From contig NC_135551.1 in the NCBI RefSeq assembly GCF_964340395.1, positions 29,183,380-29,230,879 on the forward strand: a stretch of DNA of 47,500 bases. Direction: 5' to 3'. Both the position numbers and the translations under genes were made by a program. This document shows, in pieces, positions 1 through 18,569 of the stretch (position 1 is its first letter; every line of letters starts with the position of its first letter). The notes under the pieces were generated by a model. That model saw only the letters and a list, made by a program, of their open reading frames with translations. It made no database searches and was not told where the DNA came from. Source of the stretch: Glandiceps talaboti (lineage: Eukaryota > Hemichordata > Enteropneusta > Spengelidae).

Positions 1-583
1 TTTTGCTGTATGGTGGGTTAAACCAGATGGTGTTTCTATTTCTGTTTTTCTTGTTTTTCTGCGCCAGGGTGCTGGTGTACGTGATGTTCTCTTTGTGGCC
101 GCTGGTTTTTAGTGCATTTTGGTACAGTGGGGCTGCCTGGTTGAAGATGTGTTCGTCGGATGATATGTCGGAAATTCTATGGCCGATGGCTGTCGATATG
201 TTCTTGATGATGCTGGGTGGGTGGTTAGACTGCGTGTGTATGTACATGGGGTTGTCGTTGGGTTTTCTGTAAGGGTAATATTTACCGTTGTTGAGGTTGA
301 GCGTTATGTCTAGAAAGTTGACAGTTTTCAGATTGGTGAGTATGGTTATTTTTAACCCCATGGCTTTGAAGGTTTTAGTTATGTCTTTTCTGATACTTTC
401 TGATTTACTTCCGGTGAAGGCGGCGAGTCCATCATCCCTATAGACACCTATGTTTTCTTTACCATATTTTTTGGCTAATTTGTGTATATATACATTTTCT
501 TTCACACAACAGAAGAATATACAACACATGATTTGATTTAAGCCCAAGTATTTATTCAGAGTTTGTATCACTTCCCGTTGCTC
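1..583 (-). mobile_element. Reverse transcriptase fragment of a retroelement (YRDD motif)
   Basis: The minus strand is open from about 583 to the window edge (about 194 codons, continuing off the left end). It reads as the C-terminal half of a reverse transcriptase palm plus the following region. The catalytic motif is in KENIGVYRDDGLAAFTG, a (Y/F)xDD box with Arg at the variable position. Downstream come VNFLDITLNL, then NHPPSIIKNI, then TIWFNPPYSK, blocks I associate with a retroelement group common in marine invertebrates. The frame is closed upstream by a TGA at 586-584, so either the element is 5' truncated or that stop is a decay mutation. The coding part I can read has no internal stop. 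Penelope-like, or another non-LTR lineage, is possible; the YRDD box alone does not settle it. The RT identity is firm, the family is not. Confidence 0.8.
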
Positions 584-2297
584 TCACTTATAAAGTGTAG
601 GAGCTCAGCTGTTGTGTTAAATAAACAATTTCAGAAATGTCACAGTGTACACAAATTATTCCATTTGTAGATTATGGATATTTTTATTGTTAGAAGGTGT
701 TCCTAAAATGTCATGTATATTTATGACTTTCTAAATTCTATGCTAGTATACTACATTGCAGTAACTGTAGTCAGTGTTATGTAATATCAACCAAAATCAA
801 AAGCGTCTACAAACATATGAAGTGTTGTTTTTTCTTACTAAGCTAGCTAGTAGAACCAGTGTCATGTCATAATAGTAAGTTCAACAAGTTACAAGTTGTA
901 TAGCTGTTGGGGGTGGAGGGAGGGGGAGGGGGGATTAGTGACCCTTCCCCTTCAATTCCTCAGAGTAGGCCTATATGTATACATACCAAGTCACTTTACA
1001 TGCTAAAGTTAGTGTATCATTGTGCTGCACACATAACAGTATGATTACAGTCAATGTGAGTACAACTAGTACTACTTACTTTGTGTAATACTAATTGAAG
1101 GCCAAACTTTGACCTCAATGTTATTCATACTTCTGCATTCTGGTGTGACTACTTGGTATTTCAATGCAATATATACCTTTCACTTCATTTACAGGAAATA
1201 AATTTGCATATAGACCAAAATCAATTTTAATATCTTTTTTTGTAGAATGTATTACAGTATATGAATAAAAGTAATGCAATGGTTGGGGCAAGATCATCAG
1301 TTCAATGAAGGATAAAAAAGTAAATTCTTTTAAGTTTTAGTTAGGCCTCATAATCAACAACATTGACAAATGTTCAGTTCCTTTAGAGAAATCTACATAC
1401 ACTTCTACAAGAGGACATGCTGCAAAACTACGGAAACAACATGCACGATTGGATACGCGAAAGAATTGTTTTCCTGTTCGTATTGTTTAACTGAGTGGAA
1501 CTCATACCGGATTTTGTTGTACTTTCCAAGGACATCAACGAATTCAAGAATAACATTGATCAACACTTTTGCACCAGATTCTGATGGGATGCCATTATCT
1601 CTGGATATATAATCCCTAACTAAACTAAACTAACTGAACTAAATGGATTGGGTGGGTGGGGTGGGGCCTTTGACCACTGTTCAAATATCATGTCAAGTAA
1701 TAAACATTGGAGAACGTTTAAGGTCAACACTGCTGCAACTCACAGCCATCAATTACGTCATCACGGTTACATAAAGTCATTTACATAAACACTAAATACT
1801 AGTGTAGGTCAGTACTCAGTGCATGAGGGTAGGAATGTGTGTTTCTACCTCCGTGCACTGGGTGAATGACACCTGAAATAAAATACTGGCGCCAACTTTG
1901 CATTCCTTGCAATCAATGGGTTTTTTAAGTGGTAAACCAGCTTGGAGGGTTTCTTCTACCATAGATGTATTAGGGACTACTTCCATGTCCGTGGAATAAA
2001 TACTACTACTAGTACTAGTCCCCACCCACCCCAACCCCCCACCCTCAACCCCAGTGCCGGAGGTCGGAGAGGTTGAAGACGTCTGATCACAACATGATCA
2101 TTTTAATACACATCCCTAGCTAGGGTCATCGTCAGGTCAGGAACGTCAATCGGTTATTTTCGGCCTTGGAATTGAAAAAAAAACAGAACTCGAAGAAAGG
2201 GTACAATGTGTGCTCTGAAATGAAGAGAAGAAACGTAGACGACGAACCATATCACACTTTCTGTTTGTAGACATGTAATTTTCAGTCTGTGTCGTAG
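584..2297. other. Non-coding, no gene seen
   Basis: AT-rich intergenic sequence. Short open frames here show no recognisable motif or codon pattern. A G-rich run lies at 907-933. The stretch near 1969-1990 resembles one arm of the hairpin at 4115-4151 (shared core GATGTATTAG), which suggests a small dispersed repeat. Confidence 0.5.
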
Positions 2298-2324
2298 CAT
2301 GGATCTATTATTGATAGATCCATG
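2298..2324. repeat. Perfect hairpin palindrome, 11-bp arms
   Basis: CATGGATCTAT is followed by a 5-base spacer and its exact reverse complement ATAGATCCATG. The outer part of the arm (CATGGAT.TAT) matches the arm of the hairpin at 4115-4151, so both may be copies of one small palindromic repeat. Confidence 0.6.
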
Positions 2325-2911
2325 GACATGGTCGTAGAAAGCATGGTTTCTACCTACGGGTGGTAAGTGAAGCAGACAACCATACAATACCAGGGTATGA
2401 ATACATTGCGAGTCGATCGACACCCAGGCAAGGACGGACTCACACAAACAACTTCACAAGTCATCGCGTATTCAGTGACTTACCTGCATCGGAAATGTGG
2501 CGGATTTGTTGCCAACATAGCCAGATACGACATGACTTTGAATTGATAACACACGCTGATTTGGATATGCCATGGTGAATTAAAATCCTGAGTGAAACGC
2601 TAACCACGTTGTGTACACACGGTGATGCTGAGCGCTGAGTGTAAAGTCAGTCAGTCCTGTGTCGGAACCAGTGCGTATCACGTGTACGTTGATCATGTGA
2701 TCAAAGTTGTAACCTTTAACCCCGCTTTAACCAAAGAAAGAAACGCAATATGTGCATACTCTTTCATATGTATATGACTATGAGTTCTGTTTTCACTTTG
2801 TTACTTTTAATACTTTTAATTGTTGTTGTGATAGTGATATATCGGCCCGTGGAGGTAGGGGAGATTTACCTCCATGATCTCAATCTGTCAATCTTTGTAG
2901 TGTTGTAAGTT

Positions 2912-3038
2912 GTTGTTCACACAGGCACTCGAATCAATCTGTATGATTTGGGGAGGGAGAATGTATATACTAGTATGTATTCGCTATACATTAAAAAAAA
3001 AAATCATTCACATTGATTCGAGTGCCTGTGGTTGTTCA
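2912..3038. mobile_element. hAT-like MITE, 111 bp, with perfect 8-bp target site duplication
   Basis: The element proper is 2920..3030. Its left end CACAGGCACTCGAATCAAT is matched by the inverted right end ATTGATTCGAGTGCCTGTG. The complementarity continues inward for about ten more bases with two mismatches, giving roughly 30-bp terminal inverted repeats around a short AT-rich centre. It is flanked directly on both sides by GTTGTTCA (2912-2919 and 3031-3038), an exact 8-bp direct repeat. An 8-bp duplication with short inverted ends is the signature of hAT superfamily insertion. There is no coding capacity, so it is non-autonomous. The perfect duplication suggests a fairly recent insertion. 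Confidence 0.85.
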
Positions 3039-3345
3039 TATAACGTTTTTTCGTTGCGGGGTTAGTTTTGATTGTAATCCCCGGAAACAGAAAGCTACAA
3101 AATACAAAGAAGACATTAAAACTAAATGAAAACACTACAAATTACTACGATTAAGAACGAGTAATATTGCGGCATCGTGATCGTCCATAGTCGATGAGAG
3201 TGTACTTACACAACAGCGATAGTCACAGAAGTCAAATAGCTACATAAAAACAGATACCGAATTGTTGTGTCCTCTGTTTGTGCTTGTCGCTAATGCGGTT
3301 CTCTGATTGGCAGTTATTTATATCCCTGAACTGCAAGATGACATT

Positions 3346-3410
3346 TGCTAGACCTCAGATGTTCGGTCGTGTGTCGTAAATTGTATCGGAAGAACATCTG
3401 AGGTCTAGCA
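3346..3410. repeat. Perfect 19-bp inverted repeat, 27-base loop
   Basis: TGCTAGACCTCAGATGTTC at 3346-3364 is exactly complementary to GAACATCTGAGGTCTAGCA at 3392-3410. The pairing stops sharply at both outer ends, and I see no flanking duplication. It could be a fold-back transposon remnant, or a small hairpin in a transcript. The stem is on the short side for an animal pre-miRNA, and there are no bulges. Confidence 0.65.
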
Positions 3411-4110
3411 GATAGACTAACGTATACGTATAGTGGTGGGAAATTGAGTCTAAATTAGGTAATTTTTCTGTGAATTATATCGAGTTTTTTGTTGTACAGT
3501 GTTTATATGGGAATATCACCAAACTATATTAATTGTAGACCAATATATGTACGGCTAGGTTATCAGTACAATGGGTGAATCAATGACGATATGTCGCAAT
3601 TCGGTACCAGACTTTTAATAAGTATTTTAAAACTGTATTTTACAAGTGTCATGTAACAGATGTCACGAAATGTACGATGTATTTTGATTAGTTTCGTTTT
3701 AGCCACTAACAAATTAATTCAAAAGTTTGATGAATATGTATATTTTCAATATATTTCCAAATGTTACGTAATTAAGGTGTTGTTTCACAATTGTTTTCAA
3801 GTTGTTGTTCCTTCCCATGCACTTTTTATTAGAGTGGCTACAGTCGGAAAACGACTACTGTAACCAAGTTTCATGTGATGAACAATTTTTGTGTATAACA
3901 GAACAACACAACGTAAAAATACAATGTTTTGCGCCAAATTAAGGACCCCATTGTTCAGACATGTCAGCAAACCGTGACCTAGTTAAAGACAATAGATCCT
4001 GTCTCATAGTCTGAAAACATGATTTAACTTGTAGTCTTTTGTTTCATGCTCCAGGACGCCCAATAAATTATGCTGGATCTATTGTCATCTGAGGACGATC
4101 ACTTAGTATG
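3411..4110. other. Non-coding, no gene seen
   Basis: AT-rich sequence with only short, featureless open frames. I see no repeat structure beyond the flanking hairpins. Confidence 0.4.
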
Positions 4111-4114
4111 TGTG

Positions 4115-4151
4115 ACCATGGATGTATTAGTCTCCCTAATACATCCATGGT
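4115..4151. repeat. Perfect 16-bp hairpin, 5-base loop
   Basis: ACCATGGATGTATTAG at 4115-4130 pairs without mismatch with CTAATACATCCATGGT at 4136-4151 around the loop TCTCC. It lies 20 bases to the left of a truncated MITE copy. See the related palindrome at 2298 and the arm-like sequence near 1969. Confidence 0.7.
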
Positions 4152-4170
4152 GTGACTTATTGATTATTGT

Positions 4171-4308
4171 AAGGCCTAACAAAAAAAATGTTTGGTTCCG
4201 CTTACCCGACGACCCCCCCCCCCACCTAGTTTTTCATGCCGACCCTAAACTTTTTTAATACATATTCGAGAAAAAAAGTAAAATCGCGTGACGTCTCGCA
4301 AGAAATAC
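4171..4308 (+). mobile_element. Truncated copy of the ~370-bp AGGCCTAA MITE family
   Basis: Starts with AAGGCCTAAC, an A-run, then TTTGGTTCCGCTTACCC, a C-run, CACCTAGTTTTT and CGTGACGTCTCGCAAGAAAT. The same order of blocks is found in the full copy at 34688..35055 and in reverse in 5835..6200. Homology ends after AGAAATA, so only about the first 140 bp remain. Confidence 0.7.
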
Positions 4309-4372
4309 ATCAATTGTTAAACAACCGAAGTGTCCGATGTTTGACAGTTGTCGAATATTTTGGGGCGCTTAG

Positions 4373-4763
4373 TTTTGATTCCGGGGCTGTGAGCTGGCTC
4401 CGGCTTTGAGTGCAGCCGAGAGGTCGAACTCTAGAGATGATACAAAATAAAGTCTTCGTTCAAGTTTTAATGCATACATCGTCTCATATACATTTAGTTT
4501 TCTTAGTTTGACGTTATCACAGACAGCTGATATTGAATGTAGAATTGAAAACCTTTGTAGATGAAATCCAACAGAACTTAATGTACTCTATTATTTTGAA
4601 TTTCACAAACAGAATAATTCCATCCTGATTTGACAGATTCCTATCCTAAACGTTGCATTTTGACCCTGGCGCTGTGAGCATCGTCACGTGGCTCCAGCTT
4701 TGAGTGAGATCGTGAGGCCGAACTCAGGGATATTACGAAATGAAGTCTACGTTCAAGTTTTAC
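4373..4763. repeat. Two diverged direct repeats of ~100 bp
   Basis: Copy 1 lies at about 4373-4470 and copy 2 at about 4657-4763. Shared blocks are GCTGTGAGC, GTGGCTCC/CTGGCTCC, GCTTTGAGTG, GAGG(T/C)CGAACTC and AAGTCT(T/A)CGTTCAAGTTTTA. Copy 2 carries an insertion of about 9 bases after GTGAGC. The origin is unknown; a dispersed element or a local duplication are both possible. Confidence 0.6.
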
Positions 4764-5834
4764 TCCATATAAATTGGTCCCGTGTGCAGTTTACGCCGGA
4801 GTATCTTCGACCATACATAATTGCTGATCCTTAGTTATACATGTAATGAACCAGAACAGAAGTACACACTACATACAAAAAAAGTAACATTTCCACCAAA
4901 TTAAAAAATAATGTCACTTTCAGATTTTGTCAAGCTGGGGAAATTGTCCAAATAAAAAAAATGTTCGCAATATAGGTTTGCAATTTAATTTGTGGTAAAA
5001 ATTGTGTTGAGAATTTGGTCAAAATTGCTGTTGATGTTTCAAGAGGTGTCAGGTTTCAAGAAAGACGCTCCTGTCTCATGTTAATATAGATGGTTTTTAT
5101 TTTCCCACATGGAAGGTGCTCAATCACAAAATATATTTCAAGAAATAATCAAATATAAGTTTAATGTTCGATGTCGTCATTCACTGAAATCAAGCTGTAT
5201 TTTATATATATATATCTTCGTTATTTGTTTTAAAATCGTGTAATATTATCACATTTTGAATATTGCTTGTCAGGTAAAACAGAATAAAACGTGTCTCCTC
5301 ATGTCTTAAAACCCTGAAAAATATCCACTACGCTGTGTAGTTGTGGCTAATGATGACGCCCCCAATCTTGGCAAGATGAAATTCCTTTGTTTTCTTTCGT
5401 AACTATATATTGGTAGATAAGTACTGGCCTAAAGTCTGCATAAGACTTCTTCAGGTTTACATTTATAAGTTGATACACTAACAATTATCAAGGCCTGTCT
5501 TACTATTGTTCATGTACTATTCAAATACATCCCAGCTTTATAGTTTTTAAAAACTATAATATAAATGTTTTGAGTATTTTCAGAATGTTCCCTGCACCGT
5601 CTGAGTTTATAAGATTATGAACGGAATTTTACAGCAAATTTAAAAGGTACTCTATTTTAGTTATTGCTGCACAGTTGACTGGAATCAAACTCTGTATTAT
5701 AAACGAGCTAATGAAATAATTTGTCATACATATGATAAATGTTTGATGTTTTGTAAGTGTATTTTCTCTCCAGTGAAATGCTTATAAACTCATCTTGTGT
5801 CATTATAATGTCTCTACCCAATGACTTTACTTGC
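4764..5834. other. Non-coding, with one palindrome and a stem-loop
   Basis: No gene is recognised. A perfect 22-bp palindrome without spacer lies at 5538-5559 (TTATAGTTTTT and its complement). On the minus strand at 5454-5431, CTGAAGA is followed by AGTCT-TATGC-AGACT, a strong stem-loop reminiscent of the CTGANGA plus stem II part of hammerhead motifs. The GAAA box is absent. Confidence 0.4.
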
Positions 5835-6200
5835 TAAGGTGTAAAAAAAAATTGTGTGGTTCCGATTACATGCAATTTTAAAATAGGTAGATTTTTTATT
5901 TTATTTTATTATATTTTTTTTTCATGTGCGAGTGTCTAGTTCAGGTTTTCCATTGTTTTCCAAATGGTCTCTGTGTTGTTTATTTCTTCCTATCAGCCAT
6001 TACAGATTGGAAGAATAGTTTTATATTGTCTTTTTAAGTTGATGGCAGTTTCCTCATCCACTATTTCTTGCGAGACTTCACGATTTTCATGATTTTATTA
6101 ATATTTTTTTTGAATACATTAAAAAAAAGTTTAGGGTCGGCGTGAAAAACTAGGTGGGGTTGGGTAACCGGAACCAAACAACTTTTTTTATTTGGCCTAA
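5835..6200 (-). mobile_element. Full-length MITE of the ~370-bp AGGCCTAA family
   Basis: Read on the minus strand from 6200, the element begins TTAGGCCAAAT, then GTTGTTTGGTTCCGGTTACC. It ends with TAATCGGAACCACACAAT, an A/T run and a diverged CACCTTAG. The two ends are inverted repeats of about 35-40 bp (TTGTTTGGTTCYGGTTAC versus TTGTGTGGTTCCGATTAC). Collinear homology with 34688..35055 runs through the whole length (blocks TCGTGAAGTCTCGC, CATCAACTTAAAAAGACAAT, CTTCCAATCTGTAATGG, CAGAGACCAT, ATCTACCTA). TTTACTT occurs just outside both ends (5826-5832 and 6204-6210), but not at symmetrical distance, so a target duplication is uncertain. The insertion lies about 90 bp past the BDH2 stop codon. 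It supplies a minus-strand AATAAA at 6192-6187 that could serve as poly(A) signal. Confidence 0.75.
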
Positions 6201-6289
6201 CTGTTTACTTTGGTAATAAAAAACACTGCATGCCATTCTTCTCAAACATAATCAAAACACCATCTAATTGTTGTGTTGCCATGGTGACA

Positions 6290-11552
<5,263 letters not shown>

Positions 11553-11588
11553 GACTCTCCATCAGCTGAACAGCATATAACAAAATGA

Positions 11589-11601
11589 TGACCTTTGACC
11601 T
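11589..11601 (-). promoter_or_regulatory. Perfect DR1 nuclear-receptor site just upstream of BDH2
   Basis: The minus strand reads AGGTCAAAGGTCA, an exact DR1, in the same orientation as the gene and 37 bases upstream of the ATG. It is in the 5' UTR or core promoter. In vertebrates, ketone-body and fatty-acid genes are regulated through DR1 sites by PPAR/RXR or HNF4. Carrying that over to this gene is inference. Confidence 0.5.
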
Positions 11602-11631
11602 TCTTTCACCTACCACGTACCACCTTCGAAC

Positions 11632-11862
11632 CACAGGCACTTGTTTCCAGAGACATGTATTGATAAAATGTCGATAATATCGATAATATATTGCGGTAGG
11701 TGGACTTGCGCGGTCATAGAAACAATTGTATTCTTACCCCTTTGAAGTTTGATATATAGTTGGCTATTATATAAAACGCGTCAATATTACCGATATTATC
11801 GACATTTTATTGTATTCTGATAGAAACATTCTGATACATATCTCGGGAAACAAGTGTCTGTG
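11632..11862. mobile_element. hAT-like MITE, 231 bp, in the BDH2 upstream region
   Basis: The ends are CACAGGCACTTGTTTCC (11632) and inverted GGAAACAAGTGTCTGTG (ending 11862). A second, perfect inner inverted repeat of 20 bp lies at 11663-11682 and 11791-11810 (ATAAAATGTCGATAATATCG). Flanks are CTTCGAAC (left) and ATTTGAAC (right), 6 of 8 identical, which fits a decayed 8-bp target duplication. The terminal CACAGGCACT equals that of the 111-bp element at 2920, so both belong to related hAT-like families. It lies 30 bp upstream of the DR1 site and may bound or modify the BDH2 promoter. Confidence 0.75.
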
Positions 11863-13000
11863 ATTTGAACCCTACAGCCCGGTCACCCCCCATTTCATAC
11901 GTACCTGTCTTGAAATGTACCAGTAAACAGGAATCACATGTATCGTTCTGTACAATTCGAGTCCATTTCAAATACGAAAGATAACGTGTGAACCGTTTAA
12001 GGACTTTAACCCTAACGTACCCTAACACGAATGACACTGAGAAAAGGATTGGCAGGACATCTACAGTATGTCAATTGTGTTTTCTATTGATATGTTCAAA
12101 ACTTTGGCTCAATTCTTTTTATGAATGATATTAATCTACGAACAGTAATACGTAAATTTAAAACACGACACTGACATTATTTTTTTTTACTTTTCCACCA
12201 GCATTAGTTAGTTAGTTCAGGATGGTTTGATCACGTACACAACTTGTCTGTAGTTTGACGTGCATTTCTACAAAATACATGCATATTTTCAGTTTTGGAG
12301 ACAAAATATCGGTACAACATAGTTCGTAATTTGTAACTAGTGTAATTTAACTTTGTACGACCTTTGACCTACGCATGTTATTTGTACATTTAACACTTTT
12401 GAAATACGTGATAACCCATAACATATAGTAATTAAACTTTAAATTTGACTTTTAAATTGTTTTTAAGTACTAAACCTACCGAAACCCATATTAACCAAGA
12501 TTAAGAGCAATTGCTAGCATTTTGGTTTTCTTGCGATATGACAAAATGGCCAAGAGTGCTCGAGTGACACCCGTCAGATATGTTATCAAGACAGTACGCC
12601 TATCTTGGGTGGAATCTGCCCAAACAAACACATTTGATTATATAACTCGCATTGCAAGGTTCACCCCCCCCACCCACCAAAATGCTCCTCTGGCAACTGG
12701 ACTAACTAGTAACATTAATGACATATACATTTTGAAGCTTTATAACACAAAACGAAAAAATGAAACATAATAATTAAAGTAACAAATAATGAGCTAGTAT
12801 GTTATTACCCACTCCCCTTATTGGGAGTGACAGATTTGAACGGGGGGGGGGGGTTGAAGTCAAATTTCAAGTTAATAAAATGAAAACTCCCCACCCCTCC
12901 AAGACTCAATGATCAAAGCCACGTCTACCCCAGACCACATTCTACAAAATGAATTTCACCGCCTTGCTCTCTGTCTGTCTGCCACCTGCATGTCTACCAG
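11863..13000. other. Non-coding, no gene seen
   Basis: No recognisable protein. A near-DR1 (AGGTCAAAGGTCG on the minus strand) sits at 12370-12358. Homopolymer C and G runs lie near 12664 and 12842. A short hairpin CACTCCC/GGGAGTG is at about 12811-12830. Confidence 0.4.
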
Positions 13001-13003
13001 TTG

Positions 13004-13100
13004 GTATGTATGTATGTATGTATGTATGTATGTATGTATGTATGTATGTATGTATGTATGTATGTATGTATGTATGTATGTATGTATATAATATATATTC

Positions 13101-13134
<34 letters not shown>

Positions 13135-13296
13135 ATATCTATCTATCTGTCTATCTATCTATCTATCAGTCTATCTATCTATCTATCTATCTATCTATCA
13201 GTCTATCTATCTATCAGTCTATATGTAAATACCCATCCTCCTACCTATTCATTCGTTCAGCAACCTGCCTGTGTGCCAATGTATGTATATGTATAA

Positions 13297-13342
<46 letters not shown>
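13004..13342. repeat. Composite microsatellite (GTAT)n-(ATCT)n-(AT)n
   Basis: GTAT repeats at 13004-13087, ATCT repeats with CAGT/CTGT variants at 13101-13222, and an AT run at 13299-13342. Open frames through it encode MYVC and IYLS repeats and are artefacts. Confidence 0.95.
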
Positions 13343-13345
<3 letters not shown>

Positions 13346-15873
13346 CCTCTCTCCATTTGTCTATCCTCTATGTCTAGCTGTCTTTAAAGCTTGTTTGTCT
13401 TTTTGTTTGTCAATACGTTATTTTTAGTAAGTGAAAGCGTCTGAAGAGATAAACATTACAATAGCAGTTTACAAGTATTTTCTCCCTTCAATAAAATCAC
13501 AACAAATTTCAATGACATACTTGTATCATTTCATCATCCATCACATGAGAATACTGAGATTGAAGTTAAATTGTTTTGTCTTTTATTCAAAAAAAATTAA
13601 TCTAAAAATGAATGATCAAATTGCACACAATGGGAAAGTACGAAGTCATAAGATGAGTTGTATTGTATTTCTTTATACTACTGGTTTATACTACTTCTAG
13701 ACTATCAAAGGTAAAGAGACTATATGTAAGTTGAAATCTATCGTTACAGTAATCACAATTTGACATCTAGTGCTGCTAACTGAATTCTAAGAAGAAACCG
13801 TTATATCTTCTTTTAATGTTCAACTATTTAACGAGAGCCTAGCCCTGCTTGCATGGCGTGTATGGGTCCGTGACTCGATTCCGACTATTGTCACTCGACC
13901 CCCTCCCCCGCCCCTATTAAATGTGTGGAGAGTACAACACACACTACAGCCATACAAGTAGGCCTGACGACAGCCATACTTTATACTTTATATTATAAAC
14001 TAAAATTGACACGTGTTCTTTTTTCACTCTTTCCATGACGAGTTGTGAAATAGTGCAAAATACGACAATACTGTCCTTACTACATTATATTGCAAAGGTT
14101 TACACTAAATTTCGATGAAGTGAAGGAATCAAAGAAAGATAATTATTAGATTCGTGTATTTACATATAAGATAGGTGAGTCTGAATTTATAAAATCACTT
14201 GTCACTGCTCTTCTTTCGCCATGTGGTGACGTCCATCCATCCAGGTTGTTGCTATAGTTAATGTTAAACTCTTCCAAGCGCGCTATGCATGGTATAGTAG
14301 TGCCAATACACTGATGATGTGCACATAATAAAGTGCTGTGTATGTTTACGTGTATAATGAAATCTGTGAGAACGCCATGGCATTGCAACTTGACAGAACT
14401 CTGGGCATGTAACATAAATCAAACCACGTGTTTTATTTTACTTGGACTTTTTCTTTACTTTTCCCATTTTCCTACTTTTTTGTTAATGGCGATTATCTTA
14501 GGGAGTTATTGTGAACGTGTAGTTATAAGGTAGTATAACATATACAAGTCTTCCATCCAAAGGTATTACCATGCTAATAGCGGCCGCCAAAGTTTTAGTT
14601 CAGCTCCTGCATGTTAAACCGTTGTTGTGTCAGTCTCTGCTGCAGTGTAATACACACTTGCGCAGCTGCTGTAACATTCCACTAAGCTAGGTGGCTTTAA
14701 GCTGTTGTGACTTCCCACCGGTCTAGGGGAACTTCGTATGACCCGGGCAACTGTGACAAAATGCAAGAAAGCAAGAACACACTGGTTAGTGTTAAGGCAG
14801 CAGTAAAGTTACATTAAATGGACAAGAATACACATTTAGAATAAAGTATGTTACTGAAGCAAGTTTTAAAACATGCAACAATTAATCTAACCATTTGTCA
14901 TTTGAATGAAGTTTTGATCTATTTTAGCCACAGTAGCTCTAACTTTAATTCCTGGCAATATTTTCGTTCAGAAACGCAGACTTTAAAGATATACTCGCTA
15001 AAAGGGGGAAATTTGTTTAGAGATTTCTTATATTTTTGGTTTACAGTGGTTAGGATCGCTAGTGAAGCACACGTTCAGAGCATGAATTCGTGGAAATGTG
15101 GAAACATCAACAGCGCGCAAACATTTGTAGTTTGGCGCGAAAAAGTAAGATCGTTTGCTCAGTCCAAATCAGTGAGAGCTCGGACCACTCCCCGCAGATA
15201 CACTGCACTAGCTAACGAGACATTTTGCAACTGTACGAGGTACTAACATTCGAATTCTGAAGTTTTCTAGATTAGATACAAACTAAAACATTTTGGTTAG
15301 AGCTACCCTGGCCTTAATAAACAATAGATCAGTGATGTTGCAGTGATATATATGTTTGCAAGGAGATGGGATGGAGAACGTGCAGTGCAATTTACACACC
15401 TCCGTGACCTGTGCGGTAAAGGTGCTGCAAGGTACAACCATGCTGCAAGTTTACAAGAGAGAAATAATGTTAGTTTATCGTGCAAACGTCACTTTAAATT
15501 ATTACAACCAGTTTCAAAAACAACTCTGTACAAGGGAGAATAGGCATTTTAGCGTCTGATATATCCTGAAAAGTTTCACGTTTTACTCATGATTATGTCA
15601 ACGATCGAAGCTGGCTTGTCATAATATTCAATATGAAGTAATTAGTTTCTATGGGATCATCGAGGGCATTCGATAGCCTCAGTTTGACTCTTGGGTAAAG
15701 TCGTTACCTCAATAATTAATTTTGCAGCCTTTTTAAAAAAAAAAAACATGGCTTTCCGAAGCAATTATCGTCACATTAATTTATGGCAGGATATATAATA
15801 AATATGTTGGCTGAAATGCTGATGACGGTTAGGTATAAGAAAGAGGCACGGTAGTTTTTGAAAAATGGATCGA
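13343..15873. other. Non-coding interval between the BDH2 upstream region and the Popeye A 3' end
   Basis: I recognise no gene. The longest frame (14848-15246, plus strand, 132 codons) has no familiar motif and no splice-linked partner that I can see. A minority of this stretch nearest 15873 must be Popeye A 3' UTR. Confidence 0.4.
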
Positions 15874-18491
<2,618 letters not shown>

Positions 18492-18559
18492 GTTGAATTT
18501 TCAGTTGCAGGAGAAACAGTTGTGGAATCCCGACTATGAGATCTGAGCTCTTCTTCACA

Positions 18560-18567
18560 TGACGTCA
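18560..18567. promoter_or_regulatory. Palindromic CRE (TGACGTCA) upstream of Popeye A
   Basis: A perfect cAMP-response-element octamer 69 bases upstream of the Popeye A start codon. CREB/ATF proteins bind this palindrome. The octamer also occurs at six other places in the window, so position alone is weak evidence of function. Confidence 0.35.
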
Positions 18568-18569
18568 CT

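Noticed and set aside
14848-15246. 132-codon plus frame as a gene
   Set aside because: No recognisable motif, no supporting exons and base composition like its surroundings.
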